Position numbers and translations under genes: made by a program. The notes beneath the pieces are model-generated. The model saw only the letters and a list, made by a program, of their open reading frames with translations. It did not search any database and was not told the origin of the DNA. Positions 1 through 12,883 of a stretch of 64,000 nucleotides of DNA are shown here, in pieces; position 1 is the first letter of the stretch; each line of letters starts with the position of its first letter. Origin of the DNA: Nymphaea colorata (taxonomy: Eukaryota; Streptophyta; Magnoliopsida; Nymphaeales; Nymphaeaceae); the NCBI RefSeq assembly GCF_008831285.2, contig NC_045140.1:21264370-21328369 (forward strand), read 5' to 3'.

Positions 1-121
1 CATTGAATCTAATTTATTTTCTCAGCACCCAAAACAAAATAATCTTTTAGCTAAAGGCCCAAAAGTTTGCGTGTATCTCCCCAACAGATTGAATGACTTA
101 GAGAGATAGAGCTTAGTTACC
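1..121 (-). other. possible non-coding first exon of a gene running off the left edge
   Basis: Reading the minus strand, a good splice donor (CAG then GTAACTAAG) falls at 121/120, downstream of a TC-rich and GC-rich stretch typical of a plant 5' leader. The putative exon would run from roughly 205 down to 121 and contains no ATG, so it would be leader sequence, with the intron continuing to the window edge. This would place a minus-strand gene head-to-head with the oligopeptidase gene at 1449. It rests only on one donor and base composition. Confidence 0.22.
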
Positions 122-1448
122 TGCAACGCTCGACGGGTGATGGACGAGAGGGCGACGGAAACACTCCAGCTGCCCGGCAATGAGACTGAGAAGAAGAAGA
201 AAAGGGGTTAGGGCAAAATAAGAGGGGAAGAGGACGCGGATTGGTGTGAACTTCTGAAAGTTTCTGAGACCCTTTTTAACAGAGGACCACTCACAGAGAA
301 CAGTTCAAAAAGAAAGCAAAGAATGTGGCAATCATAATTGAAGTTACGCCCCGGTGTACGGGCGGAGGACCGCTCACAGAAAACAGCAAAGAATGTGGCA
401 ATCATGCTTGCAGCAATGTGGAGGAAGGGGAAGAATCTGGTCGGTGGTTACGCCCCGACGTACGGGAGGACGGCGGCAGGCCAGACAGGAAATCGGAGGT
501 CAGGCTTCCCGATTCTTGCCCCAACAACCGTCGAAGCTCCAACTCCTGCGTCGACAAAAGTACCGCAGTATTCTCGCGCCAGAACCGAAATCCCTTTTTA
601 GGCGCCACACAGTAAACACTTCAAGAAATTCTTAGCCCGTCTTGGCTTCAAGAAATTCTTAGCTCGTCTTCAGTAAACAAAAAAATGTTTTAAGACGAGT
701 TTTATTACACCAAAATAAAAATAATATCATAAGTTTGGAGGAGGGCGATTCTCTTGTTAGTCAAGAGGGGAGGATCGTGCTGGAGAGAGGATTTATAGGA
801 GGCACGGAGCACAGTCATTTTAAACGCAGCAAAAAGAGAACCATGAAAACCAAACAATAATGCGAGGAAACGATATGTAGAGTGGTGCAAAACGCTGCCA
901 GAGAGAGAGGCGGCGGCTGAGCTAGTCGTTTAAAAACAGCGCAAAAATATTTCCCGCCCGCGCTTCTCACGGCTCAACGATCCCCCGTCAATATGATAGG
1001 GTCTCCCATTCCCTCCTCATGTGATCTTAGATCCGGGGTTGATTTAAGATCCAAGGATCTCAGATCCTCATATCTCAAAAACCAAGTTTTGTAAACGGTA
1101 GTTTGATGGTCAACAACACATTCTTTTTTGTCTCACATCTTCATTTATCTTATCTGTGTGGAACTCGACTGTTTTTTTTTTTTTTTCAAGTTTTTGTAAA
1201 CCTTCATTGTGGATTTGAAATCCATGAAATAGAGATCTGTCTTTTGTTTTTATTTTGGATCTCTCCATAAAACCCGACCACAGATCTAAGCAACACGCCC
1301 TCAGTTAAACCCTTGACTAGGGTTTTACTGCCGCCCTCCCTAACGGCTACGTCGGAAGGAAAGAACTCCGCGGGAAGGAAAACGCTTCAGGATTCGCAAT
1401 CCAGGGCTTCGGTCCTTCTTCTTCTCTGTCTGGAGATCCATCTTCGCG
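122..1448. promoter_or_regulatory. upstream region of the oligopeptidase-like gene, with short tandem duplications
   Basis: No convincing coding region is seen; the short open frames at 325-635 overlap in three frames and resemble nothing I know. Two local duplications are visible. A block ending in GCAAAGAATGTGGCAATCAT occurs at about 315-334 and again at 385-404, each followed by GTTACGCCCC-like sequence. A unit of about 27 bp (CTTCAAGAAATTCTTAG...) is repeated back to back at 618-670. A telobox-type TAGGGTTT lies at 1318-1325 in the presumed leader. The stretch probably holds the promoter and 5' leader of the gene starting at 1449. Confidence 0.4.
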
Positions 1449-4400
1449 ATGATCGTCTCCCATTTCCTCCGAAGACGGAGTATCCGAGTCCGGGATCTTG
1501 AAGTCCTTCGTGGATTTCTTCCCGTTCGTCATGTCCACGCACGGCCGTCCAAGCCTCCGACTCCTCCGATGCCTCCCCGGCCGCCGCAGAAGCCCGTGGG
1601 CTTCACGTTTCACGGCGAGACCTGGCACGATCCCTACAGCTGGATGTCTGATCTGCAGGACAAAGTGGCGATGCGGCACATGGACGTCTACATGGAGCAG
1701 GAGGAGAAGTATACGGAGGCGGTGATGTCGGAAACCGGTCAGCTTCAGAGGAAGCTGCAGAGGGAGATGGGAAGCCGTATGGGTGCCGAACTGTCTACCC
1801 CGCCTGTGCGCTTTGGTCCTTGGTGAGTTGCTGTATCTCCAGAATTTCCCTGAACAGTTAATGTCAATCTTGGTTCCAGCTCTATGTTTATTTTGGTTAA
1901 TTCCGTGGGAAGAAATTAATTGAAGACCGTTGCAACTATATGCCTTCTTTTGTGGGAACGATGGCAGATTTCTTCTAAATGCGAACTGTTGGTATTGGAG
2001 CGTGATCGTTGGGTCGAGATTTGATTATAGCTATACTTGCATTTGCATTTGTGTGCCCGTACAATTATACTTATCTTGGTGCTTTGATGCGTCCATGCAC
2101 CTTCAATCGTCTTCCACGTACATATGTGTAAGAGAATTGTGTACGGAGTATTCGAAACCCGCCTTCTGAATTTTCTTGGCGCAACTCCGGTTGTTGAAGT
2201 ATTCATAGTCTAGCTATTATTCTCTATCCTAGATGCATCTCACCACAGAATCGGCATCAACCACCATTATGTAAATCGCAATACATAAAAGTGGTCACGG
2301 ACTTGAAAGCAAATGTGGTTTGATCTCCTTAATTGAGGTTTTAATCTAGTTTATCATGTATTGTGTTTTCCAACACATTGAAGTATTAGGTTCACAAAAT
2401 TCTTCAAAGTTATAAAGCCAATTACATTTGTTCCCTTATGCTGATAGGCTTCCCGGCAGATCTAGTCCTTGCCACAGCGGTTCAAATGACCTCTCGTTAT
2501 GTAACATTAGATTTGTAGTACGTAACACTGTTATGTTTATAACTTTATATGACATGCTATCCTCATGATCATAGGGTCTGAAATAAGCTGAGCATGCGAG
2601 ACATTTGGTCAGCATAAAAAAGGAAAAAATACATCGTGCTTTAGGAAATGGCTTGATTGGTGCAACAGATGGAGGTCAAATTTGTGCAAAAATTGTTGAG
2701 AGGCAGTACCAGAAACATGAGAAACAGCAATGCCTTGAAAGTAGTTTACTTGTAGTGCAAGGGTGACCAACCTATGCTGTTTGTGGGTGAAGCTGAATAA
2801 GAAAAGTATAGGTAGATGAAACGTTCACTCTCAAAGGCCAAAGCACCTGTTGAGTTTATAATAAACTCGAATGAATTGCTTGAAATAAAGATTCTTAGGA
2901 GCTTTATGTCGATCATTTTTAAATAATTCTCGTGAAGGGATGCAGCCATAAGTCATATTGTAGGAATGGATGTAATAACTATATGCTTCACATTTGTGTC
3001 CTAGAGCTTGCATACCAGAGCTAGAAGGATTTTGAGTTGCTTATCTCGCATGGATGACGAGTTACACATGCACAAAAATTATATGTTTGTTCATGGTTCA
3101 AAAAGTGCCTAGATCTGTTCATCTTTATGATCAGTTCTCCACTGGTATCATCAGTTTTAACTTATGTAGTCTTTTGTATGTAATGGGAATTTGATACATT
3201 CTGTCTGGCGCTGCCAGTGTGTTTCATGATCATTGTTGAGATTATATTATATTCACGTTGTCTCACACAAGTGGTTATTGAGAATTTATACTATTTTGAC
3301 TATTATTTGGATCCTATTTGTTTATTGATATTGGGCTTTCTATTATTTCATGCTGGACTTGTCCTTGCTTTGAAAGCTGAAGGATTAGGATGCTTTTATT
3401 GGAAGAAAGCAGCTTTCTGTAAGTGTGGGAAAAAGAAATGTGTATGGTTGTATGCCTATGTTGTTTCATGGTTAAAATTTTTTAGTTGTGGTGCTGTCTT
3501 ATGCTTTTTGTATCAGTGTCTCCCTATTGCTGGACACCGATGCCTTGTATGAGCAATCTGGCTTTATTGAATACTTGCTTAATTTCAGGCAATATGGTTG
3601 CTATTGGGTTGTGATTCCCTCCTAATTGTGCATAATGCAAAGAAACATCTAAATCATAATTTTTCTGCTTGCTCAACTATGCAAGCAAACATCTATGTAA
3701 TACGTTTTCAGCTTGACCCTTTTTAAATGTTATGCTGGTTTTTAGGAAGTACTTAATCCACAGTTTTCCTTTGTTGTTTTCTCAATACGATCAATGTGTG
3801 TGTGTGTGCATGCACCAATGCGTGTGTCAAATTGGTATCATGTCTTGATATTGCAGGGCTGAATAGTTCCGGTTTTATGTCAAGGTGTTTGCTACAGGTT
3901 ATATTATAGGCGTGTTGAACAAGGAAAGCAATACCCTGTTCTTTGTCGGCGATTAGCTAGCCTGAATGAAGAGATTATGTCTTATAAGTCTCCCTCAGCT
4001 GGATTTGATTTTATGTCTGGAAAAAAGATTGAGCAGAAGTTATTGGATTACAATGAAGAGGCTGAGAGATTTGGAGGTAATATTTTTTTTTCTTTCCTGG
4101 AGTTGCTGTCTTCTAAACTAGAGTCATTAAGGGCATAAATTTTCTGGAAGAATTGGTGGTTTTGTTTTGCTTCTCACTTTTGCGTTTGAATGTCCTGTAA
4201 GTTTCTGCTGATTCATTATATTTGAATTTTAACTTTTGTTATGCTTTCATTTTTTACATTTTCTTTTTTGCAGATTTGCAAATGTACGTTAAATAAATTT
4301 TCATGATGCTAAAAGTAAGAGCAACATGATGGCTAACATGTCATCTATCACATTGTTTTCCGTAACATGCTAAACATTTGAGTAAAACATGGAACTGGAA

Positions 4401-7400
4401 TTTGAGGAGAAATTTAACTTACTCATTATCTTTGATTCTTTCCTATGATGGACTTGTATTTATTGTATTGGAAACAGGAAAATAATAAAAAAGAAAAAAG
4501 TTGTTGCCATGTTGTCTATCTATTTCACATGTAACACGTCTACCATAATTGACATGCAAAAAGCAGCAATATTGGTGTTAAAATGCTATAGTTCCATAAG
4601 ATTCATCATATCATCTCATGCTTTTAATACTCGATCTAACACTCCAATGGACAGACGTGTTGTTAGAAGATCAAGTATATACTCGTGCCTTTATACGTAA
4701 ATGCTAGAACTATTCAATTGTCCACCCTGCTTGTAAAACTAAAGCCTCTTGCAGTATGTCACATTTTCCTTAGGAATTATCACTTGACCGACGTACATAT
4801 CTTCTACTTTGTACTGTATCTTTTCTGGATCCTTGTTTTTGCAATGCATTGAAATTTTGGATTTTGATCCAATGGAATTGATAATGGTGGTTACACTGGC
4901 GTTAATAAAACTTTTTTACGTTCATCATTATTCCAAAATAATTATAAATGACATGAATAGATGATGGTGATATTCTTTTGGTGCATGACTAGATGATTGT
5001 GAGAACTTATGGTAATTGTAGATGACTATGTAAGAAATGCTGATGCTAATGCTTCAAGCAGGTCTAGTCTTGGAGTTCTGTGTTGGCACTGTGACAGGCA
5101 AATTCCTTTTACCCCTTCTTACCTACCTTGAAGTCTTTTGACTGATGAATGGAATTGGCACAAATGGATGTCTCTCAAAGGGTCCTGTATGAGACTAGGC
5201 AATGCCTGATTTTCTGGTATTTGCCTGAAACTTTTGATAATCACTCTTAACCCTTAAATGAAATTTTGACACAGCTCTTGTAACCTTTTGCATTTTCATT
5301 TTGCACCTCAGAAAAGGCTAATACCGTATCCATACAGTATATTATGATATAGTTCTTACTTTTCTGGTCTTTTCCTTCCTGTGCACCTGAGCACTATGAT
5401 ATAGAAAGTGGATTCAACCTTTCATTTAAATAATAAATGACATGGTTCTTGCAAATTTCTAATTTTTGTATCTCATCTGCAGGTTATGCATATGAAGAGT
5501 TATCTGAAGTCTCTCCAGATCACTGTTTTCTTGCTTATACCATGTATAACAAGGAAATTGATTCTTTTAGCTTATCTGTCAAGGATTTGTCAACTGGATC
5601 TTTATGCAATAGTCCAAAAGTTGATCGAGTTGCAAATTTAGCATGGGCCATGGGTGGTAAAGCATTACTGTACACTGTGACAGATACCAACAGGAGACCG
5701 TATAGGTCTGAAGCATGGTCTCTGAAGTTGCTTTTTTCTGTTTAACTTTTTTTGCGTTACTTAATTTAATTTTACTGCTAAATGTTAGGCTGTTCTGCAG
5801 CATGATGGGATCTGGCAAAGATGATATTTTACTTATGGAAGAGTTAGATGATTCTGTGTACATTAATATCAGAAATACCAAGGACTTCCAATTTGTGACT
5901 GTGAACTCTTTCTCAAACGCTTTCTCAAAGGTATCACTCTTTTTTTTTCTTCCAAAAGCTAGATAGTGGATGCTTGGTCATGGTCCTGATATTGCTGAAG
6001 TGAATTACTGTCCCAGGTATACTTGATAAACTCAGCCTGTCCTTCATCTGAAATGGAACTGGTGTGGGAGGGTGAGCCGCATGTTCATTGCATAGTTGAA
6101 CACCATCAAGGTTTCCTGTATTTATTCACAGATGCTTCCAGAGATGGGATGACTGCTGACTCCCACTATTTGCTTCGTGCTCCTCTTAGATCAGCTTTGA
6201 GAAATTGGGAGGTTTGTAAATAGGGAATCTTGTATGTTACATTTCACTGGACATGTTTCTTATAGAAAATTTGAGGTATTTACTGTGAACAACGGGGTAA
6301 TTCATCTAGAATCATTAATTGCAAATTTGCAAGAACAGTTCCGAATGGCGGTTCCTTGAACAGTCTCAGTATTTGGTGGTATACAACAATATTTAGGCAC
6401 TTAGGCTGATGCATTTGTATGTGCACAAAATTGACTGGGAGATAAGCAGTCTCTGAAAAAATGTGGGCCGATTCTTGAACATTGATATGCAAAACGCATC
6501 AACAAACATGATTTTAAGTGCTCTAGGTAACTCAAGTAGAAACTATGTTTTCAAGGTTAGGTAGCTCCAGGTTGTGTATTTCTCTGTTCTAGAACATTGA
6601 GTCAAGTTGCAAGTATTGTTCTTCCTGCCGTCATTGTCTATTTGGAGATGAATAGTAACAATCTAAATGATGGCATACTCATTATCTTAAGGAAGGGAGA
6701 TTCCTTATCGATTTATCTTTTCTTTTCTTTTTTTCACTTTGATCAAGTCTTTCTTGTACTTTTCCCCTATGGAAGCCTCTGATACATTTGGAATATATAA
6801 AACTGCTTTATTGGATAGAATGAATTTTCCTTCCATTTGAATGCAATGAAAAACTGGAGAAACAACTGTATGTTGATCTTGAGTAGTGCATAAATGCTCA
6901 TTGAGCTGCTATCGTTTGTAGAGAAAAATTGCAACAAGCCAAGGAGAAAGATACGAGTGCTATGCTACTGGATATATGTAACACGGATAGGGACTTGACC
7001 GGATTCCGAAGGCGATGAGATACTTGGTTGCTTGCTCCAAGGCCAAATGTGCAAACTTTGAATTAATGACGAAGTGTGCATGGATAAATGATGAAAATAT
7101 TACCCAACTTTGCTTTAGCGGGGTGGCTAGAGGAGGCAGCTTGTGGGATCTGATGGTTGGACGCATGGTTAGTGATGGGGTGGTCACATACATGGACGAG
7201 CTTTGGATATGAGAGGTGGCATGTATGGCTAAGGCTTGTTCTGGGATATCTAGGCAGCAAGATGTGGAGTCTGGTCCTCAACCTTGGCAAAGTTGTAGGC
7301 ATGCAAATAAAGCTGAGCAAGGTGAAGTTAGAGGTTGAGAGGCCAAAAAAGAGACCAAGTCCATGCATGAATTGATGCTGCAGCCAATGCTGGCTGACAT

Positions 7401-10400
7401 GTAGGAAACAATAAGTGACCTACAGCAGGAGATCAAGCAAGAGGGATTGCAGGATTGGCACCGCAAACTTGTGTGCTTGGCTTGCAGATATGTTGGAGAC
7501 CTGAATCCTTTTAGAGGATAAGACGTTGGGGTGGGGCAACATGGGAATTTGAAGTGCGAAGTGGAATGGATTGTGAATTCGCATGTTGCTTTGTTATACA
7601 CTTGTAAAATGTCCAAGTCCAATCATGTTACTTTGAGAGCTTTATGCAGCTACCAGCCAGACTCTTAAGGAGTGTGCAGGAACCACTGTTATACAAACTT
7701 GAACAGAAGAAACAAAGGTCGGCCGTCAAACAGTTTTGCAGTGTGCCTTGCCCATATGCTCAAGCTTCTGCAGAACTTGCCTGTGCATTCAGCTAGGTTG
7801 CTAACCATCGTTTGAATTAGGGAGATGTAGGCCACTATCAGCACTTGGACAGAAAACAGTAGCCATGTGGCAATACATGTGTAGGAGATACCTTATACTT
7901 CATCAAGATCATAGGCGTCTAGACTCTAAAGAACAAATATTACCTGTTTAGGTGAATGGTCTACTAAAATTGAAGCTGTGGATTCAGATCAGGTATGCAG
8001 TGTGCCTGGCTTGGAAAAGAGAAACAAGATCCATGAGTGTCACTTTAGCCAGAGACACACTCAAAGTGACAAGTTGTCTTTTTAATCTTTGTGCATTTAT
8101 CATTTCTGAAAGTTTGTAATTGTTTTATTTGTTCCTTAAATTGTATGACGGTGACCTTTTTGAAAATGTGATGTGGGATCCAAAATATGTGCAGACCTCA
8201 CATCTATCAGTATGGCTTGGTTTCCTCATAATATATGTGATTGTGATATATGATCATGATTATTTCTGATTTCTATTTGAGATTCTTGAGTTCGCTCGGC
8301 AGGTTCAGAATAATGGTTATCCTCATTGTTTTCTTGAATGTAAGCATTGATTAATTTTCCTGAATGAAGAAGTCTTCTTCTTTATGCTTATATACGTCCA
8401 GATGCTTTTGTGCAAATTGTCCCCACAGTCCTTTTTCTGTCTCAGGTTCATTTTGCATATGTTTGGTGGTTCGGCGCTACCTCATTTTTCTTTCTGAAAC
8501 ATGTAGAGGTAGATCATTTGAGTGCTGTATGGTGGACAATAGGTCATATCTTTCCATGCCTATCGTGTTGCAGGTTATTTTCCTTAACGAGCCTCATGTT
8601 ATCCTTGAGGATGTTGATTTTTGCGCGACACATATGGTGCTTATATTAAGGGAAGGAAAAAGTCCCAAGATATGTTCTATTTCACTGCCGCTATCTATTG
8701 GTGATAAAATGGTATGTAGATGATAACTATAGTTGACTGGTTTTCTAGTTGCATTCTGCTTTTGTCTGAATATTGAATGAATGACATGACTTTTGTTGCG
8801 GAGTGTTCCTAATGCTGGTTTTGATAGACTAAATCGGTGGATTTAAGCAATATTTCAGTGTTCACCATTATGTTCCTCGAAATAGCTTGGTGTATACATA
8901 TATATATATAGGAAAATAGAACCACAACTCTAGACCCCAGGACATCAGGGGACATCAAACCAGGGCCATCCATCTTTTTGATTGGACGTCCCTGTGAATC
9001 TTCACTTTTTTGGGTTATGGTGCAATGCACTGCATGACGCACTGCACCCAAAATTTAAACCTGTTAATTATATGAATAATACAATTCCATTTGCCATTGT
9101 TTCTGCATGGATAGGCAGTTCTAGACGAATGCCTTTTAGCTATTTTTTTCTTTGTTTAATTTAGTTCTTCCATGCCTTGCCCTGTAACATTGAAGTTCGA
9201 TTGATGCTTTATTTATTAAGAAATCTCCTCTTGCCAGGTACCTACACATTTAGATGCTCTTGGCCTATGTTTTTTGCCTCTTCCACCGCATGTCTGCCAC
9301 GTCTCGCCTGGACCTAATTATGACTTCTATTCATCAACTATGGGGTTCATTGTATCATCACCTGTGGTATGGCAGAGCTCTCTTAAAGTCTCACATAACT
9401 ACTATTTGCTTGTGCTTCCTTGTTCGTAAGTTGATTGTTATGTTAATTACCTGCTATCCAAAAGACAACTTGGTTCGCGGTGTTGAGATGCGAGAGCTGC
9501 GGTGAAAGGGGTTGCTCCATGGCTTTTCCTTCCTTTTGCTGTAGAAGATTGAGACTGGATCAAGTTTTTTCTCTTTCCACCTATTTAATTAAGGTCTTTT
9601 AGTATCCAGATAGTTTTGGTAATTATTATATGTGTATGTTTTGCCTGACCTGATTGATTAAACTCTAGACGTCACTGAGGGATTGACTAAAATTCTGGGC
9701 CTAAATCTAGTCAAATCAGGGTGTTGCCTGAAAAGTCCTTTCTTTATCTGATTTGGTGCCTCTCCCGGAAGGCTGGAACTGAAGCATGTTTACACATATG
9801 CACCAGAAAAGCGAAGCTCGGACAACTCATGCATGTACATGTGATCTACATGAGATGTGGTGAATTTATGACTCTTTAAATGGTGGTCCTTCTCTTTTGT
9901 AAATTAGCATTTGTCTTTATGTTCCTTTAGGCTTGAAAGTTGTTTTATGAAATTGCGTCGCTTCAATGTAGAAACCTGGTTTATTGTAATGAAAAAGTTT
10001 TCTGTGGAGGAGCCAGGAAGTATTGCAGGTTGTTCCTTTTCTATCCTAGAAACTTAGAAAAGAAACGGCTATCGATTTGGTTATTTAGTTCTATGGAATA
10101 TGGTGTAATCTGATTTATTTCATTTATTAGAAAGTGAATGTCATATTTTGAGCAGTCCCCGGTCCAAAATGTCCTTTTATTTTTTTTTTAAACTAGCTCT
10201 TCTAAAGCGATATGTGCAGATATATGTGTCTGTATGACCTGAGATGAAACATGCTTGATATAATTTCTGGTGTGTTGAATTGTTAACAAAGCCTTATTGT
10301 ACGACAGATGCCTGATGCAGTGGTGGATTATGATTTGTTAACCTGTAAATGGCACATTGTCCAGCAGCAGAACGTACTTCATGAACGAACTCGTATTCTG

Positions 10401-12883
10401 TATGGGACATCTGTTTCTAGTACTAGCCTGGAGAAACTGGAATCCTCACAGAAGTTTGAAATTGCAGTGGAAACTGATGATGACAATGTCACTTGGAACG
10501 ATCTCTCTCAATATTATGCTTGTGAATATTATGATGTTCTGTCAAAAGATGGTGCAGTTGTTCCTCTTACTGTTTTATACTCACATAAAAGAAAACAAGG
10601 AGGCCCTGGCTTGCTGCATGGGCATGGAGCATATGGTGAACTATTAGACAAGCGGTGGCGCACTGAATTGAAAAGTTTGCTTGATCGTGGTTGGGTTGTT
10701 GCTTATGCTGATGTCAGGTTTGTTTTCCTTTCTTTCAATGATTGCAAGTCAGTGCTTAGAATACCATCCAGGATCTTATTTTTGAGGGATCAGTGTCTGT
10801 ATAAAGTAGCCAAAAGATGTCATCAAGATTTGATTCAGTGGTTTCTATTTTTTTCTTTTTTTAACATTAATATTTTAACTTTGATGTACTTCCATAGTTG
10901 TACTGAATATTTTTTAAATTCTCTTTGTAATATGTCAATCAATACTTGCCACGATAATAGTCCTGGAGCCAGAAAAACTTGAATTTGAAGTATTTTAGCT
11001 AGGGAATGAGGAACCTCCATCGGATCTTCATTCAACTTGTGATCTTACCTTTGACCTGGTCACCAATATGAATGGTCTGAATTAACTTTGTTTTTCTTCG
11101 AACCTTTTGTTCTATGCTTGTTGAGTGAAAAATGCATATTGAAAATGCCTTTTAGCTGACATGTGAAATACTGATTTGAATTATTTCTTCATAGGGGAGG
11201 GGGTGGTAAAGGCAAAAGATGGCACCATGATGGAAGGCGATTGAAGAAACTCAACTCTGTGCACGATTATATTGCTTGTGCTACATTTCTGATGGACAAG
11301 GAAATTGTGCATCCAAATAAACTTGCTGGCTGGGGTTACAGTGCAGGTGGGCTTCTTATTGCATCTGCCATCAACATCCAACCAGATCTCCTTCGTGCGG
11401 CAGTCTTGAAGGTTTTGTTAGTTTCTAATTTTGTCTTGACAACTTTTTTCTTTTAGGTCATAGGTTGGTTGATAACAAATAAAATGTTAAAATGTATCAC
11501 TTTGTCTAGTGATGATTGCGGTTCATGCTAAAAAATTCCTTAGTCTAGGTGATGGTTAGTTTTAACTTTCAACTCATCTAAATGGAAACTAAAACATTTT
11601 TTAGTGAATGCTTAGGTTCATAAAACTGTACTTTTGGGAGCAATTCTGAGCAAAATTGATGATGTAATTCCAGAATGCCTGCACGTATGAGGCTTGAGTT
11701 TTACAGCACTTGGTATTTTATTCCTAAACTTCATTCCAGTTTATATCTTCAGCATAATTCCAAGCTCAAGTCACTTTGTATCTTAGAGAATGGTCACAAT
11801 GAACTTTAAGCATCAGAGGACAGATATGCTTTAGATGTCGAAATTGGACACTACATGATTGAATAGTGAACATCCTTCAAAGAACATTTATGTGTTTCAA
11901 TACTTTATGTTTGGTGATTATCTACGTGCAACTTGTCTTTTTTGTTTGAACTTTAAGGTTCTCCTGCCTTCTGCCATTCTACTAATATTTTCTTTATCAC
12001 CATCTTATATACATCATTAACATTTTTCTATATGACCTTTGTAGGTTCCGTTTTTAGATGTGTGCAACACCCTTTTGCACCCGGTATTGCCACTTTCACC
12101 TGCTGACTATGAGGAATTTGGATATCCTGGAAATTTTGAAGAATTTCAAGCAATACGGCAGTATTCACCATATGATAATATTAAAAAGGACGTGCTTTAT
12201 CCAGCAGTCCTCGTGACATCATCGTTAAACACCAGGCAAGAACTTTTTTGTTTATTTGTATGATTGTCTTTTTATTTTAATTTTGTCTTTTTTTAATGTC
12301 AAATAACTAGCTAATTAGCTGAACTTTATTGTTGTTGCTGTTGTGTTGAACCCTATCGCTCTCCTTTCAAGTGGGAACTTTCTGGCTGTACAGCTGTTTG
12401 ATTTGTATTTTGAATGGGCAAATTATTGAAGAGTAGGTGTGAGCTCATAATATTTTCAAAAACTTGTAAATGTGAATCGCTTGAACAGATTGTATTGTCT
12501 TTCTTTTCTGAGGGAACTGCTTTCTCCTTGTATCTTTGTTCCTTTTTCAAAAATTTCGTCCTTTTCTCTCTTTGGTTTCTTGCTTTTAGTTCTGTGCTTT
12601 TCTTGTCCTTTTCTGTTCAAAATAATATCCTGACGAAGACTGTCCTTCATCACCTTCAGTTCTGTCCTATTAGTTCTTATATCTGCCTTTTTTTTTTTTT
12701 GACAGATTTGGTGTGTGGGAAGCTGCAAAATGGGTTGCTAGGGTTCGTGAGCTTACTGTTCCAGATCCGGCACGCCCAATACTGCTCAATTTGACAACGG
12801 ACATAGTGGAGGAGAACAGGTACTTACAATGCAAGGAGACTGCACTAGAGACATCCTTTCTGATCAAAATGATGGAAGGATAG
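1449..12883 (+). CDS. prolyl oligopeptidase-family protein (S9 type, plant At1g69020-like), probable pseudoenzyme
   Basis: Exons: 1449-1822, 3898-4076, 5483-5705, 5789-5930, 6017-6211, 8574-8711, 9238-9366, 10308-10717, 11195-11411, 12045-12235, 12706-12883. Every junction keeps frame and the product is 791 residues, close to plant S9 oligopeptidase-B-like proteins. The N-terminus is arginine-rich and free of acids for the first 15 residues, suggesting organelle targeting. The middle is the beta-propeller; the C-terminal third is the alpha/beta hydrolase, with LLDRGWVVAYADVRGGGG near residues 584-601 and the nucleophile motif GWGYSAGG (Ser646). In active family members an Asp and a C-terminal His in a GHGG-type motif complete the triad. 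Here the Asp region reads LNTRFGVWEAAKW and the end reads LTTDIVEENR, with neither residue. It may therefore be a non-catalytic relative. ATG 1449 is the first in-frame start. Intron 10 starts with GC rather than GT. Confidence 0.9.
6212..8573. other. intron 5 of the oligopeptidase-like gene, with an unclassified insertion-like stretch
   Basis: This 2.36-kb intron is the longest in the gene. The part at about 6950-7720 is richer in G and C than the rest and has short open frames on both strands, unlike the T-rich sequence on either side. That suggests an old inserted element, but no transposase, reverse transcriptase or terminal repeat could be recognised. Confidence 0.25.

Noticed and set aside
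325..635. Three overlapping plus-strand open frames of 87-96 codons
   Set aside because: They overlap in all three frames in GC-rich DNA, match no family I know, and have no intron or codon signal; more likely promoter or leader sequence.
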